64,000 bases of DNA, taken from contig OZ024830.1 in the NCBI GenBank assembly GCA_964016985.1, positions 18,872,387-18,936,386 of the forward strand. Reading direction: 5' to 3'. A program made the position numbers and the translations under genes. The stretch comes from Anodontia alba (lineage: Eukaryota > Mollusca > Bivalvia > Lucinida > Lucinidae). Shown in pieces: positions 42,999 through 54,400 of the stretch. How positions within the stretch are numbered: position 1 is the first letter of the stretch; the number at the start of each line of letters is the position of its first letter. The notes below the pieces were generated by a model. That model was given only the letters and a program-made list of their open reading frames with translations, searched no databases and was not told the DNA's origin.

Positions 42999-44570
42999 AT
43001 GCCCCCAACTTCAAAGAAGTTGGAGGGGCATATTGCTTCTGGGTTGTTCGTCCGTCCGTCCGTCCGTCCGTTCGTCACGCTTTTTGATGCATTGCATAAC
43101 TTTAAAACCGTGAATGCTACTGTTTTGAAATTTCATATATGGATTCCTCATGAAAAAATAGCTGACACGTATTTTTTTTCTTGACAGGATTATGCCCCTT
43201 TTCTGAGTTATGGCCCTTTGAAAAAATATGGATGCAATCTTGTCAGCAAAATATCTCAAAAACTATTAAAGCTAGAGCCTTGAAACTTGATGAATAGACT
43301 GGTAGTGATGAGTAGACAACCTGATTAACTTTTGAAGAAATTTTGAAAAATACTTCTTGAGTTATGGCCCTTTGTAATTTTGGGCAATTTTACCTTGTCA
43401 GCAAAATATCTCAAAAACTGTTAGAGCTAGAGCCTTGAAACTTAGTAAATGGATTTGTAGTGATGAGTAGATGACCTGATTAACTTTTGAAGAAATTCTG
43501 AAAAATACTTCATGAGTTATGGCCCTTTGTAATTTTGGGCATTTTTATCTTGTCAGCAAAATATCTCAAAAACCATTGGAGCTAGAGCCTTGAAACTTAA
43601 TGAATAGACTGGTAGTGATGAGTAGACAACCTGATTAACTTTTGAAGAAATTTTGAAAAATGCCTTTTGAGTTATGGCCCTTTGTAATTTTGGGCATTTT
43701 TACCTTGTCAGCAAAATATCTCAAAAACTGTTAGAGCTTGAGCCTTGAAACTTAGTAAATGGATTTGTAGTGATGTGTAGATGACCTGATTAACTTTTCA
43801 AGAAATTCTGAAAAACACTTCATGAGTTATGGCCCTTTGTAATTTAGGGCATTTTTAACTTGTCAGCAAAATATCTCAAAAACTATTGAAGCTAGAGCCT
43901 TGAAACTTGATGAATAGACTGTTGGTGATGAGTAGACAACCTGATAAACTTTTGAAGAAATTTTGAAATATACTTCTTGAGTTATGCCCCTTTGTAATTT
44001 TAGGCATTTTTATCTTGTCAGCAAAATATCTCAAAAACTGTTAGAGCTAGAGCCTTGAAACTTAGTAAATGGATTTGTAGTGACGAGTAGATGACCTGAT
44101 TAATTTTTGAAGAAATTCTGAAAAATACTTCATGAGTTATGGCCCTTTGTAATTTTGGGCAATTTTACCTTGTCAGCAAAATATCTCAAAAACTGTTGGA
44201 ACTAGAGCCTTGACACTTGATGAATAGACTGGTAGTGATGAGTAGACAACCTGATTAACTTTTGAAGAAATTTTGAAATATACTTCTTGAGTTATGCCCC
44301 TTTGTTATTTTGGGCATTTTTATCTTGTCAGCAAAATATCTCAAAAAACTATTAGAGCTAGAGACTTGAAACTTGGTGAATTGATTGGTAATGATGAGTA
44401 GATGACCTGATTAATTTTTTTGTAAATTCTGAAAAATATTTCATAAGTAATGGCCCTTTGTAAATTTGGGCATGTTTCCCTTGTGAACAAAATATCTCAA
44501 AAACTATTGAAGCTGGAGCCTTGAAACTTGATGAATAGATTGGTAGCGATGAGTAGATGACCTGATTATG
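42999..44570 (+). repeat. ~155-bp tandem array with palindromic GTCC-rich head
   Basis: Head: palindrome ATGCCCCCAACTTCAAAGAA / GTTGGAGGGGCAT, then GTCCGTCCGTCC. The unit TCAGCAAAATATCTCAAAAA recurs at about 43244, 43401, 43554, 43711, 43864, 44019, 44174 and 44329 (spacing 153-157). Units alternate between a TGATGAATAGACTGG type and a TTAGTAAATGGATTTG type, so the higher-order unit is about 310 bp. No long ORF. Confidence 0.9.
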
Positions 44571-45540
44571 CCCCCAGTTTCGAATGAAATTGATGGGGCA
44601 TATTATTTTGCCTTCATTTGTCCATCCGACTGTTTGTCCGTTCATCAAGCTTTTTTTGTGCATGCCATATCTTAAGAACCCTGCACGCTAGGGTTTTGAA
44701 ATTTTATATTTGGGTTCCCAATGAAAAAATAGCCGACCAGTATTTTGTTTCTTGTCTAGCATGTTTATTTAAAGTTTTGCCCCTTTGAAAAAAATCAGAA
44801 TTAAATCTTGTGAGCAAGATATCTTGAAAAGTATTTAAGCTGGATTCTTGAAATTCGATACAGTGAGTGGGAATGATGTGTACATTACCCGATTATATTT
44901 TGAGAGAATTACATGAAAATATTGATAAAGTTACGGCCTTTTGCAGTTCTGCTCATTTTGACCTTGTCAGCAAGATTTCTCGAAAAGCACTTAAGCTAGG
45001 GTCTTGAAATATTATATGCTGATTGGGGATGATGTGGAGATTACCTGGTTTGTTTTTTAGGGAATTCCATGAAAAATTGATGTAGTTATGGCCCTTTGTA
45101 GTTCTAGGCATTTTGACTTTTTCAGCAAGATATCTCAAAAAGTATTTAAGCTAGAGCCATGATATTTGGTATACTGATTGGGATTGAGGAGGAGATCACC
45201 TGAATAAATTTTGAACCAATTAAATGAAATGTTGGAGTTATGGCCCTTCGCAATTTCGGGCCATTTAATGTCGTTGCTTTATTGTGTATAGCATAAGTTT
45301 AGAACCATGTATGCTAATGTTTTGAAATTTCATGTTTTGATTCCTCATGAAAAAATAGGTGATCCGTATTTTTTTCTTATCCCAGTCATCTCCTATTTTA
45401 GAGTTATTTCCCTTTGATAAAATAACATTGAAATCATATATTTGTACTGTTGTTACCGTCATGGCTAAGCAGTGTTGGAGTCAAACAGTGTTAGAGTCAG
45501 GCAGTTGGGGGCATAGTGTTTTACAAACACCAGCTCTAGT
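44568..45540 (+). repeat. Second, diverged copy of the palindromic-head array
   Basis: TATGCCCCCAGTTTCGAATG with GATGGGGCATATT, then CTGTTTGTCCGTTCATC, followed by three worn monomers near 44805, 44960 and 45120. Confidence 0.75.
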
Positions 45541-45579
45541 TTTCTGAGGTTGTGGCTCATATCATGTTTACCCTAAATA

Positions 45580-45780
45580 TGGGATATAACATAGGTCTAA
45601 ATAAGGGAGGGTATCTGGTGAATATTTTTCTTATTTCTCCACGAAAACATATGTTGTGGGTACTCATTAGAAGCGTCTCAGCGAGGCACTTCTAATGAGT
45701 ACCACAACATATGTTTTTGTGGAGAAATAAGAAAAATATCAATACTTTTGGATTGAAAAAAGCACCGTAACTAGTGCAAT
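45580..45780. mobile_element. Family E MITE, near-perfect hairpin
   Basis: GGTCTAAATAAGGGAGGG start; GAAGCGTCTCAGCGAGGCAC hairpin with long paired AAAACATATGTTGTGG arms. Confidence 0.8.
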
Positions 45781-45957
45781 GGGGCCCGGATATACATGTT
45801 CTAAAATTTGAACAAATCCATTTTACTACGTGTTGATGTATCTAAAAGCTGCTGGATGAGTAGTAAAAAGTGTAGATCCTGATCAGATGCTGTATTCTGT
45901 GACATCTGATCTGGGTCTGCACTGTTTGCTCAGGCATGTTTGCACAGATACTTAGGA
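45780..45957. repeat. Family C MITE
   Basis: TTCTAAAATTTGAACAAATC, GTAGATCCTGATCAGATGCT hairpin, CACAGATACTTAGG end. Confidence 0.68.
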
Positions 45958-46196
45958 GCCAGCGCACGACAAAACCTACTATACATTTTGTGCGACCAGC
46001 AAAAACTCAGATCAGCTTGTACATCCATGCAGTCTGATCAGAGTCTTTGCTGATAGCGTGTGCTTTCAACAGCCTTCAGGCTATCCAAAGAGGGATAAAC
46101 AAGAACCTTGCTGTACTGGATGGATGTACAGGCTGACCGTAGTCTTTGCTGGTCACACAGGTCTTATTGTATGTTTTGTTGTATGTTGGCTCTTAG
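45958..46196. repeat. Family M MITE
   Basis: GAGCCAGCGCACGACAAAAC start, TTGTATGTTGGCTCT end, CAGTCTGATCAGAGTCTTTG centre. Confidence 0.73.
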
Positions 46197-46420
46197 GATA
46201 TGGTAAATGCCTAAAATTTCGTACACCAACGTATCTAACAAAATTTCATATGCAAACAGTGTAGACCCTGATCAGACTGCTCCTTCAGGAGCAGTCTGAT
46301 CAGGGTCAACACTGTTTGCCATTCCACTAAGTATTTTAAGAAACAATTGCATAGAAAGCAATAATTAAGCTAAAAAGGGATGGAATAAAGTGTTCGAAAT
46401 TTTAGGACATTAGCTGCAAG
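46197..46420. mobile_element. Family D MITE
   Basis: TATGGTAAATGCCTAAAATT ... ATTTTAGGACATTAGCTG; perfect cassette 1 hairpin (CTGCTCCTTCAGGAGCAG). Confidence 0.8.
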
Positions 46421-46429
46421 ATGAGTAAC

Positions 46430-46600
46430 TATACCTTATGATGTGTGCCTACCAAAAACTCCTATCAGACTACAGGATTTTTACTGTCCATTTAAAGAAA
46501 CCTAAGATTCTTGGTTAGCAACAGAGTGCTGGGTGAAGACTGACCAGACCATGTGAATACATGGGCTGATCTGAGTCTTCACTGGGCATGTTCATAAGGT
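46430..46600. repeat. Family M relic
   Basis: CTCCTATCAGACTACAGG, GTGCTGGGTGAAGACTGACC and GCTGATCTGAGTCTTCACTG. Confidence 0.55.
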
Positions 46601-46743
46601 AATTCATCTCAAGTTGGCGCTAGTATTCTATGGGATCCTGGTAGATTTGTCTCACTGACATATTGGTATGGAAATATCACTTCAGTCAAAGAAGGTAATG
46701 TTTCTGAGATTATTTTTGATCCAAAATACGTCATCTGAATTAC

Positions 46744-46950
46744 CATAATAACCCTAAATATTGAGACAGACAGGCCTGAGCAAACAGTGTAGACCCAGAT
46801 CAGATGCCGCATAATGTGGCATCTGATCACGGTATATACTGGCATTAATCTAGCAGTTTTTAGAGACATCATCAGGCAAGAAATAGACTGTTAAAATGTA
46901 GGAAAAGTATGGTAAAGAGTTAAGGTGTCGGAATATTTAGGGTAAATACG
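46744..46950. mobile_element. Family C MITE
   Basis: CCCTAAATATTGAGACAGAC start, TGCCGCATAATGTGGCA hairpin, ATTTAGGGTAAATACGG end. Confidence 0.76.
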
Positions 46951-46974
46951 GAATCTATTAGTGACTTCTAATTG

Positions 46975-47210
46975 AGTATGGTAATTGTCCTGAAATTTAG
47001 TACTCCATAGTTTCTAACAAAATGGCCTATGCAAATAGTGCAGACCCAGATCAGACTGCTCCTGAAGGAGCAGTCAGATCTGGATCTGCCCTGTTTGCCA
47101 TTCCACTGAATATTTAAGAAATAATTGCAAAAAAAAAAAAAAAATCAAAGTTTAGACAAACAAAGTAAATAATAAAATGTTTGAAATTTTAGGACATTTA
47201 CTGTAAATAT
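46975..47210. mobile_element. Family D MITE
   Basis: ATGGTAATTGTCCTGAAATT ... ATTTTAGGACATTTACTGTA; cassette 1 hairpin with CTGCTCCTGAAGGAGCAG. Confidence 0.78.
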
Positions 47211-47482
47211 GTGTAACATGTTTTGTTTCAGAAATAACAAAAAAAAATAGTTTTTGAATGCCCACTTTATTTGGAGTCATACTCTCATTCCAAAATAACA
47301 CCTTATCTCGAGTCTTGAGGTGTGTAATTTCAGTTTTGAAACATAAACATTTTATTTCATTTACTGTTACAGTGTATGTTTGTTTATTTGTATCATATGT
47401 CTTTATAAAAACAACCACCAGGAGGTGTCATTTTAAAGTTAAGCTTGCTTTTGGTAAAATAATGTTTAGCTTGCTTTTAGGA

Positions 47483-47690
47483 AAATACCGTCTTTACCCT
47501 GAGTATTGGGACAGATTTAACTTCATACCATACTTGTACTAAAATTTGAACAAGTCCATTTTACTACCTGTTATTGTGACCAAAAACATCCGATTGAGTG
47601 TTAAGCAGTGTAGACCTACCACATCTGATCTGGGTCTTCACTGTTTGCTCAGGCCTGTCTGTTCCAATATTTTGGGTAAATATGGTAAGC
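47483..47690. mobile_element. Family C MITE
   Basis: TACCGTCTTTACCCTGAGTA ... ATATTTTGGGTAAATATGGTA; the left hairpin arm is partly lost. Confidence 0.75.
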
Positions 47691-48055
47691 TGTCATAAGA
47701 TGTGTGGTAATCTTGATCTTTTTCCCTCCACATAATAAGAGTATGATTTTTCATTCAATTTGTTATTTTGAAACAATCTAAATGTAGGGTCAAACTCTGT
47801 TTAGTGGAAAAATAAGAGAAATAGTTTGATACAAATTTTGCTGATATTTAAATTTTGCCTACCGTACTACAGGTATTTTTTATACATTTGGTCACTTGAA
47901 CTATGGCTTTGGTAGAGATATAGGGAGATGTATGGATTGTCAGTTAGTCTGTTGAGAGTATTTTGTCTCCTTAGCACCACAAGTCCATAACTGCTGATAT
48001 ATTTTTATGGAGTTATTGACTTTTTGTGCTATGGTGACAATATGCAACATGAGAA
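47691..48055. other. Mostly unassigned, F-like traces
   Basis: 47755-47850 has AAACTCTGTTTAGTGGAAAA, a worn F-type arm. Nothing else recognised. Confidence 0.4.
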
Positions 48056-48245
48056 AACATACCTTCTGAATTGTGTGTCCAATGAAGACTTAGATCAGCC
48101 TGCAAATCTATGCAGTCTGATCAATCTTTGTTGTCTGCATGAAAAAACTGCATCCTTGACTACCCAAAATGCACACAGTGAAGATTCTGATCAGACTTTA
48201 TGAATGCGCAGGCTAATCTGAATCTTTGCAGGGTGCACATGTCTA
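48056..48245. repeat. Family M MITE
   Basis: GTGTCCAATGAAGACTTAGA start and AATCTTTGCAGGGTGCACAT end, with AATCTATGCAGTCTGATCAA inside. Confidence 0.68.
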
Positions 48246-48284
48246 TGTTGTGGCTCATTTGTCTGTATTTGCAAGCTAAGGTAA

Positions 48285-48790
48285 CCGGATACACTTTTAA
48301 GGGAGCTATTTCTGACATAAATTAGTTCCTTTCGCAAAGGGGGTTACTCATCAAGGAAAGAATTTGCTCCCATTGGGAGCAAATTCTTTTCTTGATGAGT
48401 AACCCCGTTTGAGAAAGTATTCATATTCCAGGGGTCTGACATAAATTAGTTCCTTTCGCAAAGGGGGTTACTCATCAAGGAAAGAATTTGCTCCCATTGG
48501 GAGCAAATTCTTTTCTTGATGAGTAACCCCCGTTTGAGAAAGTATTCGTATTCCAGGGGTCTGACATAAATTAGTTCCTTTCGCAAAGGGGGTTACTCAT
48601 CAAGGAAAGAATTTGCTCCCATTGGGAGCAAATTCTTACCTTGATGAGTAACCCCGTTTGAGAAAGTATTCATTTTCCAGGGAAGCAAATTCTTACCTGC
48701 TAGAGTGGTCACCCATTAAAAAAGGAGACAGGAACTTTTTCATCTTAGATTTATCTCCCTTTGGAATGCATCCAATTACCTTAAAGCTCC
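48285..48790. mobile_element. Family H MITE with core triplicated (124/125-bp units)
   Basis: Outer ends GGATACACTTTTAAGGGAGC and AATGCATCCAATTACC. The unit beginning CTGACATAAATTAGTTCC starts at 48312, 48436 and 48561, almost identical each time. Each unit holds a long palindrome, GGGTTACTCATCAAGG...CTCCCATTGGGAG...CTTGATGAGTAACCC. Confidence 0.88.
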
Positions 48791-48845
48791 AAGAATGCAA
48801 ATGTTTTATTTTAAAATGCCACAAGAGATAAGTTCGAATTGAAAA

Positions 48846-49144
48846 GGGTGTGGTTGGGTGGTGCAAAGGTGTTGTGTATCTTACGTCACCAGGGCGTCCA
48901 ACTGATATTGGCTTAGTTGGGCAAGGCCTGCTACCCTTGTAGCAGGTAAGGGTAGAGGGAGAATGTTTTTATTTCTTCTGTTTCTTCACTTTCATTCCCA
49001 ATCCTCTTTCTTCCCTATCCCTCTCTTTAATCTCTTCTACTTCTACTATCTCTTCTATCTCTTCTCCCTTTCTCTGGGAGACGACACAAAATGACCCACA
49101 AGGATTGACGTGTCGTTAAACCCCAACTCAATCAAAAAAAAAAA
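48846..49144 (+). mobile_element. Family J retroposon, copy 4
   Basis: Target duplication TCGAATTGAAAA (48834-48845 and 49145-49156); ends in an A run. Confidence 0.88.
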
Positions 49145-49154
49145 TCGAATTGAA

Positions 49155-49315
49155 AATGTTTTGGTATTTTTCTTATTTCTCCTTGAAAACAAATGTTGTG
49201 GATATTCATTAGAAGCATTTTTGTAAGGCACTTCTAATGAATGGCCACAACATGTTTTCATGGAGAAATAAGAAAAAATATCATCTGATAGCCCCTCTTC
49301 CCCCCTTATCGGGAG
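49155..49315. repeat. Family E MITE
   Basis: ATTTTTCTTATTTCTCCTTG arm, GGCACTTCTAATGAATGGCC, CTTATCGGGAGCTATC end. Confidence 0.68.
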
Positions 49316-49388
49316 CTATCATATGACAGCAAAGACCCAGATCAGTTTGCACATCAAGACAGTCTGGTCAGAACCATCATTGTTTGCT

Positions 49389-49556
49389 ACTGATTCAAGA
49401 AGGGCAGTTGTCAGTTTCTGGCGAAAGAATGTGCACAATACTGGTTAACCGCTTAGAGAACTAAGCCTGCCCAGTAAACGTGTGGTTAGGTAAACTGACC
49501 GCGCTCGACATGACCCCATAGGGTTGACTGGGCCGTAAAACCTCAACACAAACAAA
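49389..49556 (+). mobile_element. SINE I, 5'-truncated
   Basis: Target duplication ATCATTGTTTGCT (49376-49388 and 49557-49569). Starts at CTGATTCAAG. Confidence 0.9.
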
Positions 49557-49611
49557 ATCATTGTTTGCTTACAGAATTGTTGGATATTGTAGCAATATAT
49601 TTATTGGTGGA

Positions 49612-50135
49612 TAGTGAAGGCCCTGATAAGGTGCTTTTTTCAACCAAAAAGTATTGAGATTATTCTTATTTTACCACAAAAACAGGTGGTCTTGGTGGCT
49701 TTGTTGGATGCGCATCCGACTGGTGATCAGGTCACAGGTTTGATCCCATCAGGTCTGGCAACATTTTTTGTGGAGATGGATCATGAAATATTTTTTATGG
49801 CCATTCTTTCCCTTGTGCCGATTCAAGAAGGGCAGTTGTCAGTTTCTGGCAAAATGATGTGCACAAGTACTGGTTAACAGCTTAGCGTACTAATACTGCC
49901 CTGTGAAAGTGTTGCTAGGTAAACTGACTGGCTCCACATGACCTTCATAATGTTGACTGGCCGTAAAACTCCCAACTGGAATCAAAATCAAATCCACAAA
50001 AACATATTTTGTGGGTACTCATTAGAAGCACCTTACTGAGGTGCTTCTAATGAGTAGCCGCACTACATGTATAATGTTTTTCTGGAGAAATTTGAAAAAT
50101 ATTTATCTAGATACACTTTATCTGGAGTTATGTTG
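49612..50135. mobile_element. Family E MITE split by SINE I
   Basis: AAGGTGCTTTTTTCAACC left part; hairpin resumes at 50004 (GAAGCACCTTACTGAGGTGC); end CTTTATCTGGAGTTATG. Confidence 0.75.
49685..49993 (+). mobile_element. SINE I, full length, older
   Basis: Target duplication CCACAAAAACA (49674-49684 and 49994-50004). Head GGTGGTCTTGGTGGCTTTGT; tail TTGACTGGCCGTAAAACTCC. Confidence 0.87.
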
Positions 50136-50146
50136 ATTAGACCATA

Positions 50147-50555
50147 CAGTAAAACCTGTGTAAGACAGCCACCTTTGAAATTGACTTCAGTGGTTGATGT
50201 GGAAAAGTGGTTGTCTTATAAAGGTACATGTCATATAATTTTGCTAGCAAAATTACATGACATGTACCTTTATAAGACAGACAACTTTTTCCACATCAGC
50301 CACTAGGAGATTGATCATGAAATATTTTCTATGGTCATTCTCTCCCTTCCGCTGATTCGAGAAGGGCAGTTGTCAGTTTCTGGCGAAAGAATGTGCACAC
50401 TACTGGTTAACCGCTTAGAGGACTAAGCCTGCCCAGTAAACGTGTGGTTAGGTAAACTGACCGCGCTCGACATGACCCCATTGGATTGACTGGGCCGTAA
50501 AACCTCAACACAAACAAACAGTCTTGAAGGTGGCTCTCTTACACAGGTTTCACTG
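50147..50555. mobile_element. Family N MITE (TA target) split by SINE I
   Basis: CAGTAAAACCTGTGTAAGAC at 50147 and inverse ACACAGGTTTCACTG ending 50555, both next to TA. Central hairpin AAAGGTACATGTCATATAAT and complement. Confidence 0.82.
50307..50519 (+). mobile_element. SINE I, 5'-truncated, inside family N
   Basis: From GAGATTGATCATGAAATAT to GGGCCGTAAAACCTCAACAC. No clear target duplication. Confidence 0.8.
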
Positions 50556-50649
50556 TACATCTGCACAGGCTGATCTATCACATTGTATCCATATCATGAG
50601 AAGGCTCAATTGATTTTCTGGAATATAATACATCACAGCTTCTTTATAA

Positions 50650-50830
50650 TACTGTTGCTAGGATACAAACTAAAACACTGTTGGCTAAGCTGCTGTGTTG
50701 TGTCCAAGTAAAGATGTATGGATTATATAGAAAAATGACCACTTGTGGTCATTTTTCTATATAATCTGTACATTTTTGTTTGGATACAGCATTTTTGAGT
50801 TCCATCTTTAAACAACAATGCCATATTGAA
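50650..50830. repeat. Family Q hairpin, copy 2
   Basis: GATTATATAGAAAAATGACC pairs with GGTCATTTTTCTATATAATC; flanks resemble the copy at 38005. Confidence 0.7.
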
Positions 50831-50939
50831 ATATGCTATTTTGAGATTCCTGTGTAGTTTGATGCATACTGCAATTGATATTTTGTTTTATTTCAAGAAC
50901 ATTTTGGCAACTTACTGGTGTTGACTAATTCATAACTCC

Positions 50940-51010
50940 AAGTATGATGGGGTAACAAGGGTACTATTTTTGTTATTTCTCCATGAAAACATATGATGTG
51001 GGTATAGGCC
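50940..51010. repeat. Family E left half
   Basis: TTTCTCCATGAAAACATATG with GTGGGTA, then broken before the AT tract. Confidence 0.55.
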
Positions 51011-51016
51011 AGCCAA

Positions 51017-51174
<158 letters not shown>

Positions 51175-51188
51175 ACTATATATATATA

Positions 51189-52605
51189 CAGTTGACTCTC
51201 GTTATCTCGACCCCTCTTATCTCGATCCTATCACTTATGTCGAACTGATTTCTAAGTCCCGATTATTTTCCCTATGTATTTATTAAATTTCAGCTTTGCG
51301 TATGTCGAACTTCTTTTATGTCGACACTTCGGCTATCTCGTCCATCATTTTCAGTCCCTAAATATATTTTTCACAGTTTTTACTACCGCGTATCTCGAAC
51401 TCGGACCATGACGAAGGAAAAAAAATGTAAGATGCGGCGCCGCCGGTCTCTCAGTTAATGAAAATCATAATAGGCCATTGATAAATCAATCAATATTTTA
51501 ATTTTCCCCTTTGTCCAGGTAATTACAAACAACACAAACAATGTCTAAAATCCGTAATTATGAAATCACGGGCGTGTCTAGTCGGGTTTGACACGCGGCG
51601 CTCAACACCGTCTCGTGTCATTGATTTGTAAGATAAAAAGCGGCCCAGAATAGTGTTATGGAAGATTAATCAACGAAGTTTCTTTAATTTATTGTTTAGA
51701 TATGCTCTTCATTATTGAGTACTGTCCGTCTGAATGATATAGCGTCTTCAAGAAAAGTCAGTGCGCGACAGGTTCCGACTCAGATCAGCCTGTATGGATC
51801 AGGCTAGCTAAGTCTGAATCTTCGCTTGTTACTCTTTGGTCAGGCGGTGCTCTTTGGTAAGCCCATATAAGGCTTATGCGTATAATGGAAAATTCGGGGC
51901 GTGCAGGCTGATCCCAGTCTTTGACAGTCGCACAGTCTTCTAATAATGTTGTGCATGGCCTCAAATAGACGAATCATACGTGGGTACCGATGTTAACCCT
52001 TCCGACCCTGTAGACTGGTACGGATACCCGCACAAATAGTGTAGGTCCAGATGAGACGGTTCATAACGAGCTTTTTCTGCAGGATCTACAGTTTGCCGCG
52101 CTGAGATGGTTCGTTTATGCCAGGGGAGATAATCCAAACTAGCTTACAGCTGCCACTTGACATTGTAAGCGTTTTATGCAAAAGCGGAAACCAGTCAACT
52201 CTTTATTGAGTTGTCTATGCGAAGGGAGCTAATCCAAACCAGTTCATAACGTATAGCTAACAAAACCCGGAAACCAGTAATTTATTTATAGCTCATATGG
52301 AAATCCAAATTTGCAGGAGTATTAAAAGACAACAAGAGACGTTTGAAATTTATTATTATTAACATTTATTGATGATATTATTCCAAGAGAACCATTGCAT
52401 CTCCTAAAACAAACAGTAACAATGCAAACTGAAGTACGCGTAAATTATTTAAATTGCCATATACATGTGCCTTCCATGCACGTTTTGGCGAACAGAGGTG
52501 AACAGTCGTCATACCTATGACGTCACAATTTGGTTGTCTCAAACTACTGATAACTCGAACATTTTTATCAGGTCCCATGAAGTTCGAGATAACGAGAGTC
52601 GACTG
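51189..52605. mobile_element. 1417-bp pogo/Tigger-type non-autonomous transposon
   Basis: Ends CAGTTGACTCTCGTTATCTC and, inverted, CAGTCGACTCTCGTTATCTC, flanked by TA on both sides. Subterminal TCGAACT motifs recur. No transposase ORF is visible; the interior includes a family M-like stretch (51775-51940) and GC-richer sequence (GCGGCGCCGCCGG). The ends are characteristic of pogo elements. Confidence 0.9.
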
Positions 52606-52744
52606 TATATATATATATGTTTACTGCATAAACAGGTATTATTACTTGTATAGGTGAGCAACTTTCTGTTTCACTTGGAATGCAGGATCTTCTGTCATAC
52701 CTAAAGTGTATACTGGACATATCCTTATCCTTTTGAATATTAAT

Positions 52745-52866
52745 ATGGTCAGTCTAAACTCTTCATGAAAACATATGTTGTTTGTACCCATAACGTACAT
52801 TTTTGTAGTAAAATAAGAAAAGTATCAGTACATTTTGGTTGTAAAGATTGCCTTGTCTGGAGCTAT
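52745..52866. repeat. Family E relic, core deleted
   Basis: CTTCATGAAAACATATGTTG, CCCATAACGTACATTTTTG, GTCTGGAGCTATG. Confidence 0.55.
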
Positions 52867-53084
52867 GCTAATTTTCAAACAAAGCAGATTTTGACCCCAG
52901 GTAAGTTATTCCTTAGATTCATTTCATTGAGAAACTTCTAATGAGATCACAGCATGAAACCCAGTTCAGTTGAATAATACCAGTCTTCAGTCATCAGTTC
53001 AGTGGTTTACCAAAATCAGTCTTATTTCCAGTATCACAGATCTTTTATTTTAATGATACAATAGTAACTTATTTCATTTTAACA

Positions 53085-53290
53085 TGCTGCCACATGATAG
53101 CGGTGGGCTACTATGGTTTCATATTGGTTATCTGTCTGTCCGTCCATCTGTTGTACATCTGTCCGTCTGTCCATATTTTCATTTCCAGACAATAACTTTA
53201 GTAAATATAAAAGGATTTTCACCCATCTTGGTATGTGCATTGATAGTGTGGTGATCTGATTAGGATTGCTAATGGGCATAGTGGCAGGGT
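53085..53290 (+). repeat. GTCC-rich repeat, single unit
   Basis: GCCACATGATAGCGGTGGGC head, GTCTGTCCGTCCATCTG tract, AATAACTTTAGTAAATATAA and GATTGCTAATGGGCATAG. Same family as 62080-62475. Confidence 0.68.
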
Positions 53291-53359
53291 ACTGTCATTT
53301 CAAGTTTTGTTCATAGATAATTAAAGGCTGCGGATCAGCTGAGTATTTATGTGTATGTT

Positions 53360-53843
53360 ATTTACCATTACCACTCCCTGGGCTAATTGAACAGATGACA
53401 GATTAATATTTCTCTTATTTTTCCCAGAAAATAGGCTTTGAGTTACATGAAATGTTGGGGGCGGTTGGGTGTGGCAAAGGTGTTGTGTATTTTACGTCAA
53501 CTGTGGATGTCCAATTGATATTGGCTTAGCTGGGCAAGGCTTACTATCCTTATAGCAGGTAAGGGTAGAGGGGAATGTTTTTATTTCTTCTGTTTCTTCC
53601 CTTTCATTCTTTTCCTTTTTCTTCCCTGCCCCTCTCTTTCATCTTCTCTGCTATCCTGTCTCTTTTCTTCTTTTCTCCCTTTCTCTGGGAGACGACACAA
53701 AATGACCCACAAGGGTTGACATGTTGTTAAACCCCAACACAATCAGTCAAACATGAAATGTCAAAGCCTATTGTCCGGGTAAAATGAGAAAACTATTTTA
53801 AAATGTTGTTTGCTGAAATTTTTACCTAACATGCTAAGCATAA
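53360..53843. mobile_element. Family F MITE split by a J retroposon
   Basis: TTACCATTACCACTCCCTGGGC left end; GAAATGTCAAAGCCTATTGT and ACATGCTAAGCATAAA right part. Confidence 0.76.
53455..53750 (+). mobile_element. Family J retroposon, copy 5
   Basis: Target duplication ACATGAAATG (53445-53454 and 53751-53760). Confidence 0.88.
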
Positions 53844-53954
53844 AGGGGACTTGGTACATCTGAACTATTTTTCTGCCATTTTCCAAAAGGAGACAATTTA
53901 GCAGACTGGAGGCTCCCTCTGTAGTGAAATGGGGACTTTAAGATTAGCCCCCCT

Positions 53955-54075
53955 TTGTGAACACTGTTTGCCATGCATCAAGCAGTTTTTAGATGCATCA
54001 ACAGGTAGTAAAATGACTTGTTCAAATTTTTGGACAAGTATAGTTAGGACTTAAGATGTCTTTAATTAAGGGTAA
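53955..54075. repeat. Family C right half
   Basis: AACACTGTTTGCCATGCATC, GCAGTTTTTAGATGCATCAA, TTAAGGGTAAAAC. Confidence 0.6.
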
Positions 54076-54179
54076 AACGCATCATAAGAATAGCCGGTGT
54101 TTGAGTGCAAAAATAAGAGAAATTGTCATCTGAATACCGGTAATCTCTATGTCTGGAGCTATGCTCTGGCAAAGACTGA

Positions 54180-54400
54180 TTTTGATATACTTTCAGGGGA
54201 AGCAATAGTCAAAAATTTTACCTTCCTTCTGAAGAGAGGTTTACTCTAAAAGGAAAGAATTTGTTTTCCTTTTAGAGTAGGCCCGTTTTCAGAAGGAGCT
54301 TGGTGTGCAAAGTAGCCAAACAGGAAATAGCAAAAATTATCTTTCTGGGTCAAAAATGGCAGAAAATCTCTGTACATCCAGTCCAATTAGGTTGCTATTC
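54180..54400. repeat. Family H MITE
   Basis: TTCTGAAGAGAGGTTTACTC with AAAGGAAAGAATTTG, paired with the GAGTAGGCCCGTTTTCAGAA arm. Confidence 0.62.

Noticed and set aside
48312..48690. CRISPR-like array (three regular repeats)
   Set aside because: Units are 124-125 bp, contain long palindromes and no unique spacers, and the context is an animal genome.
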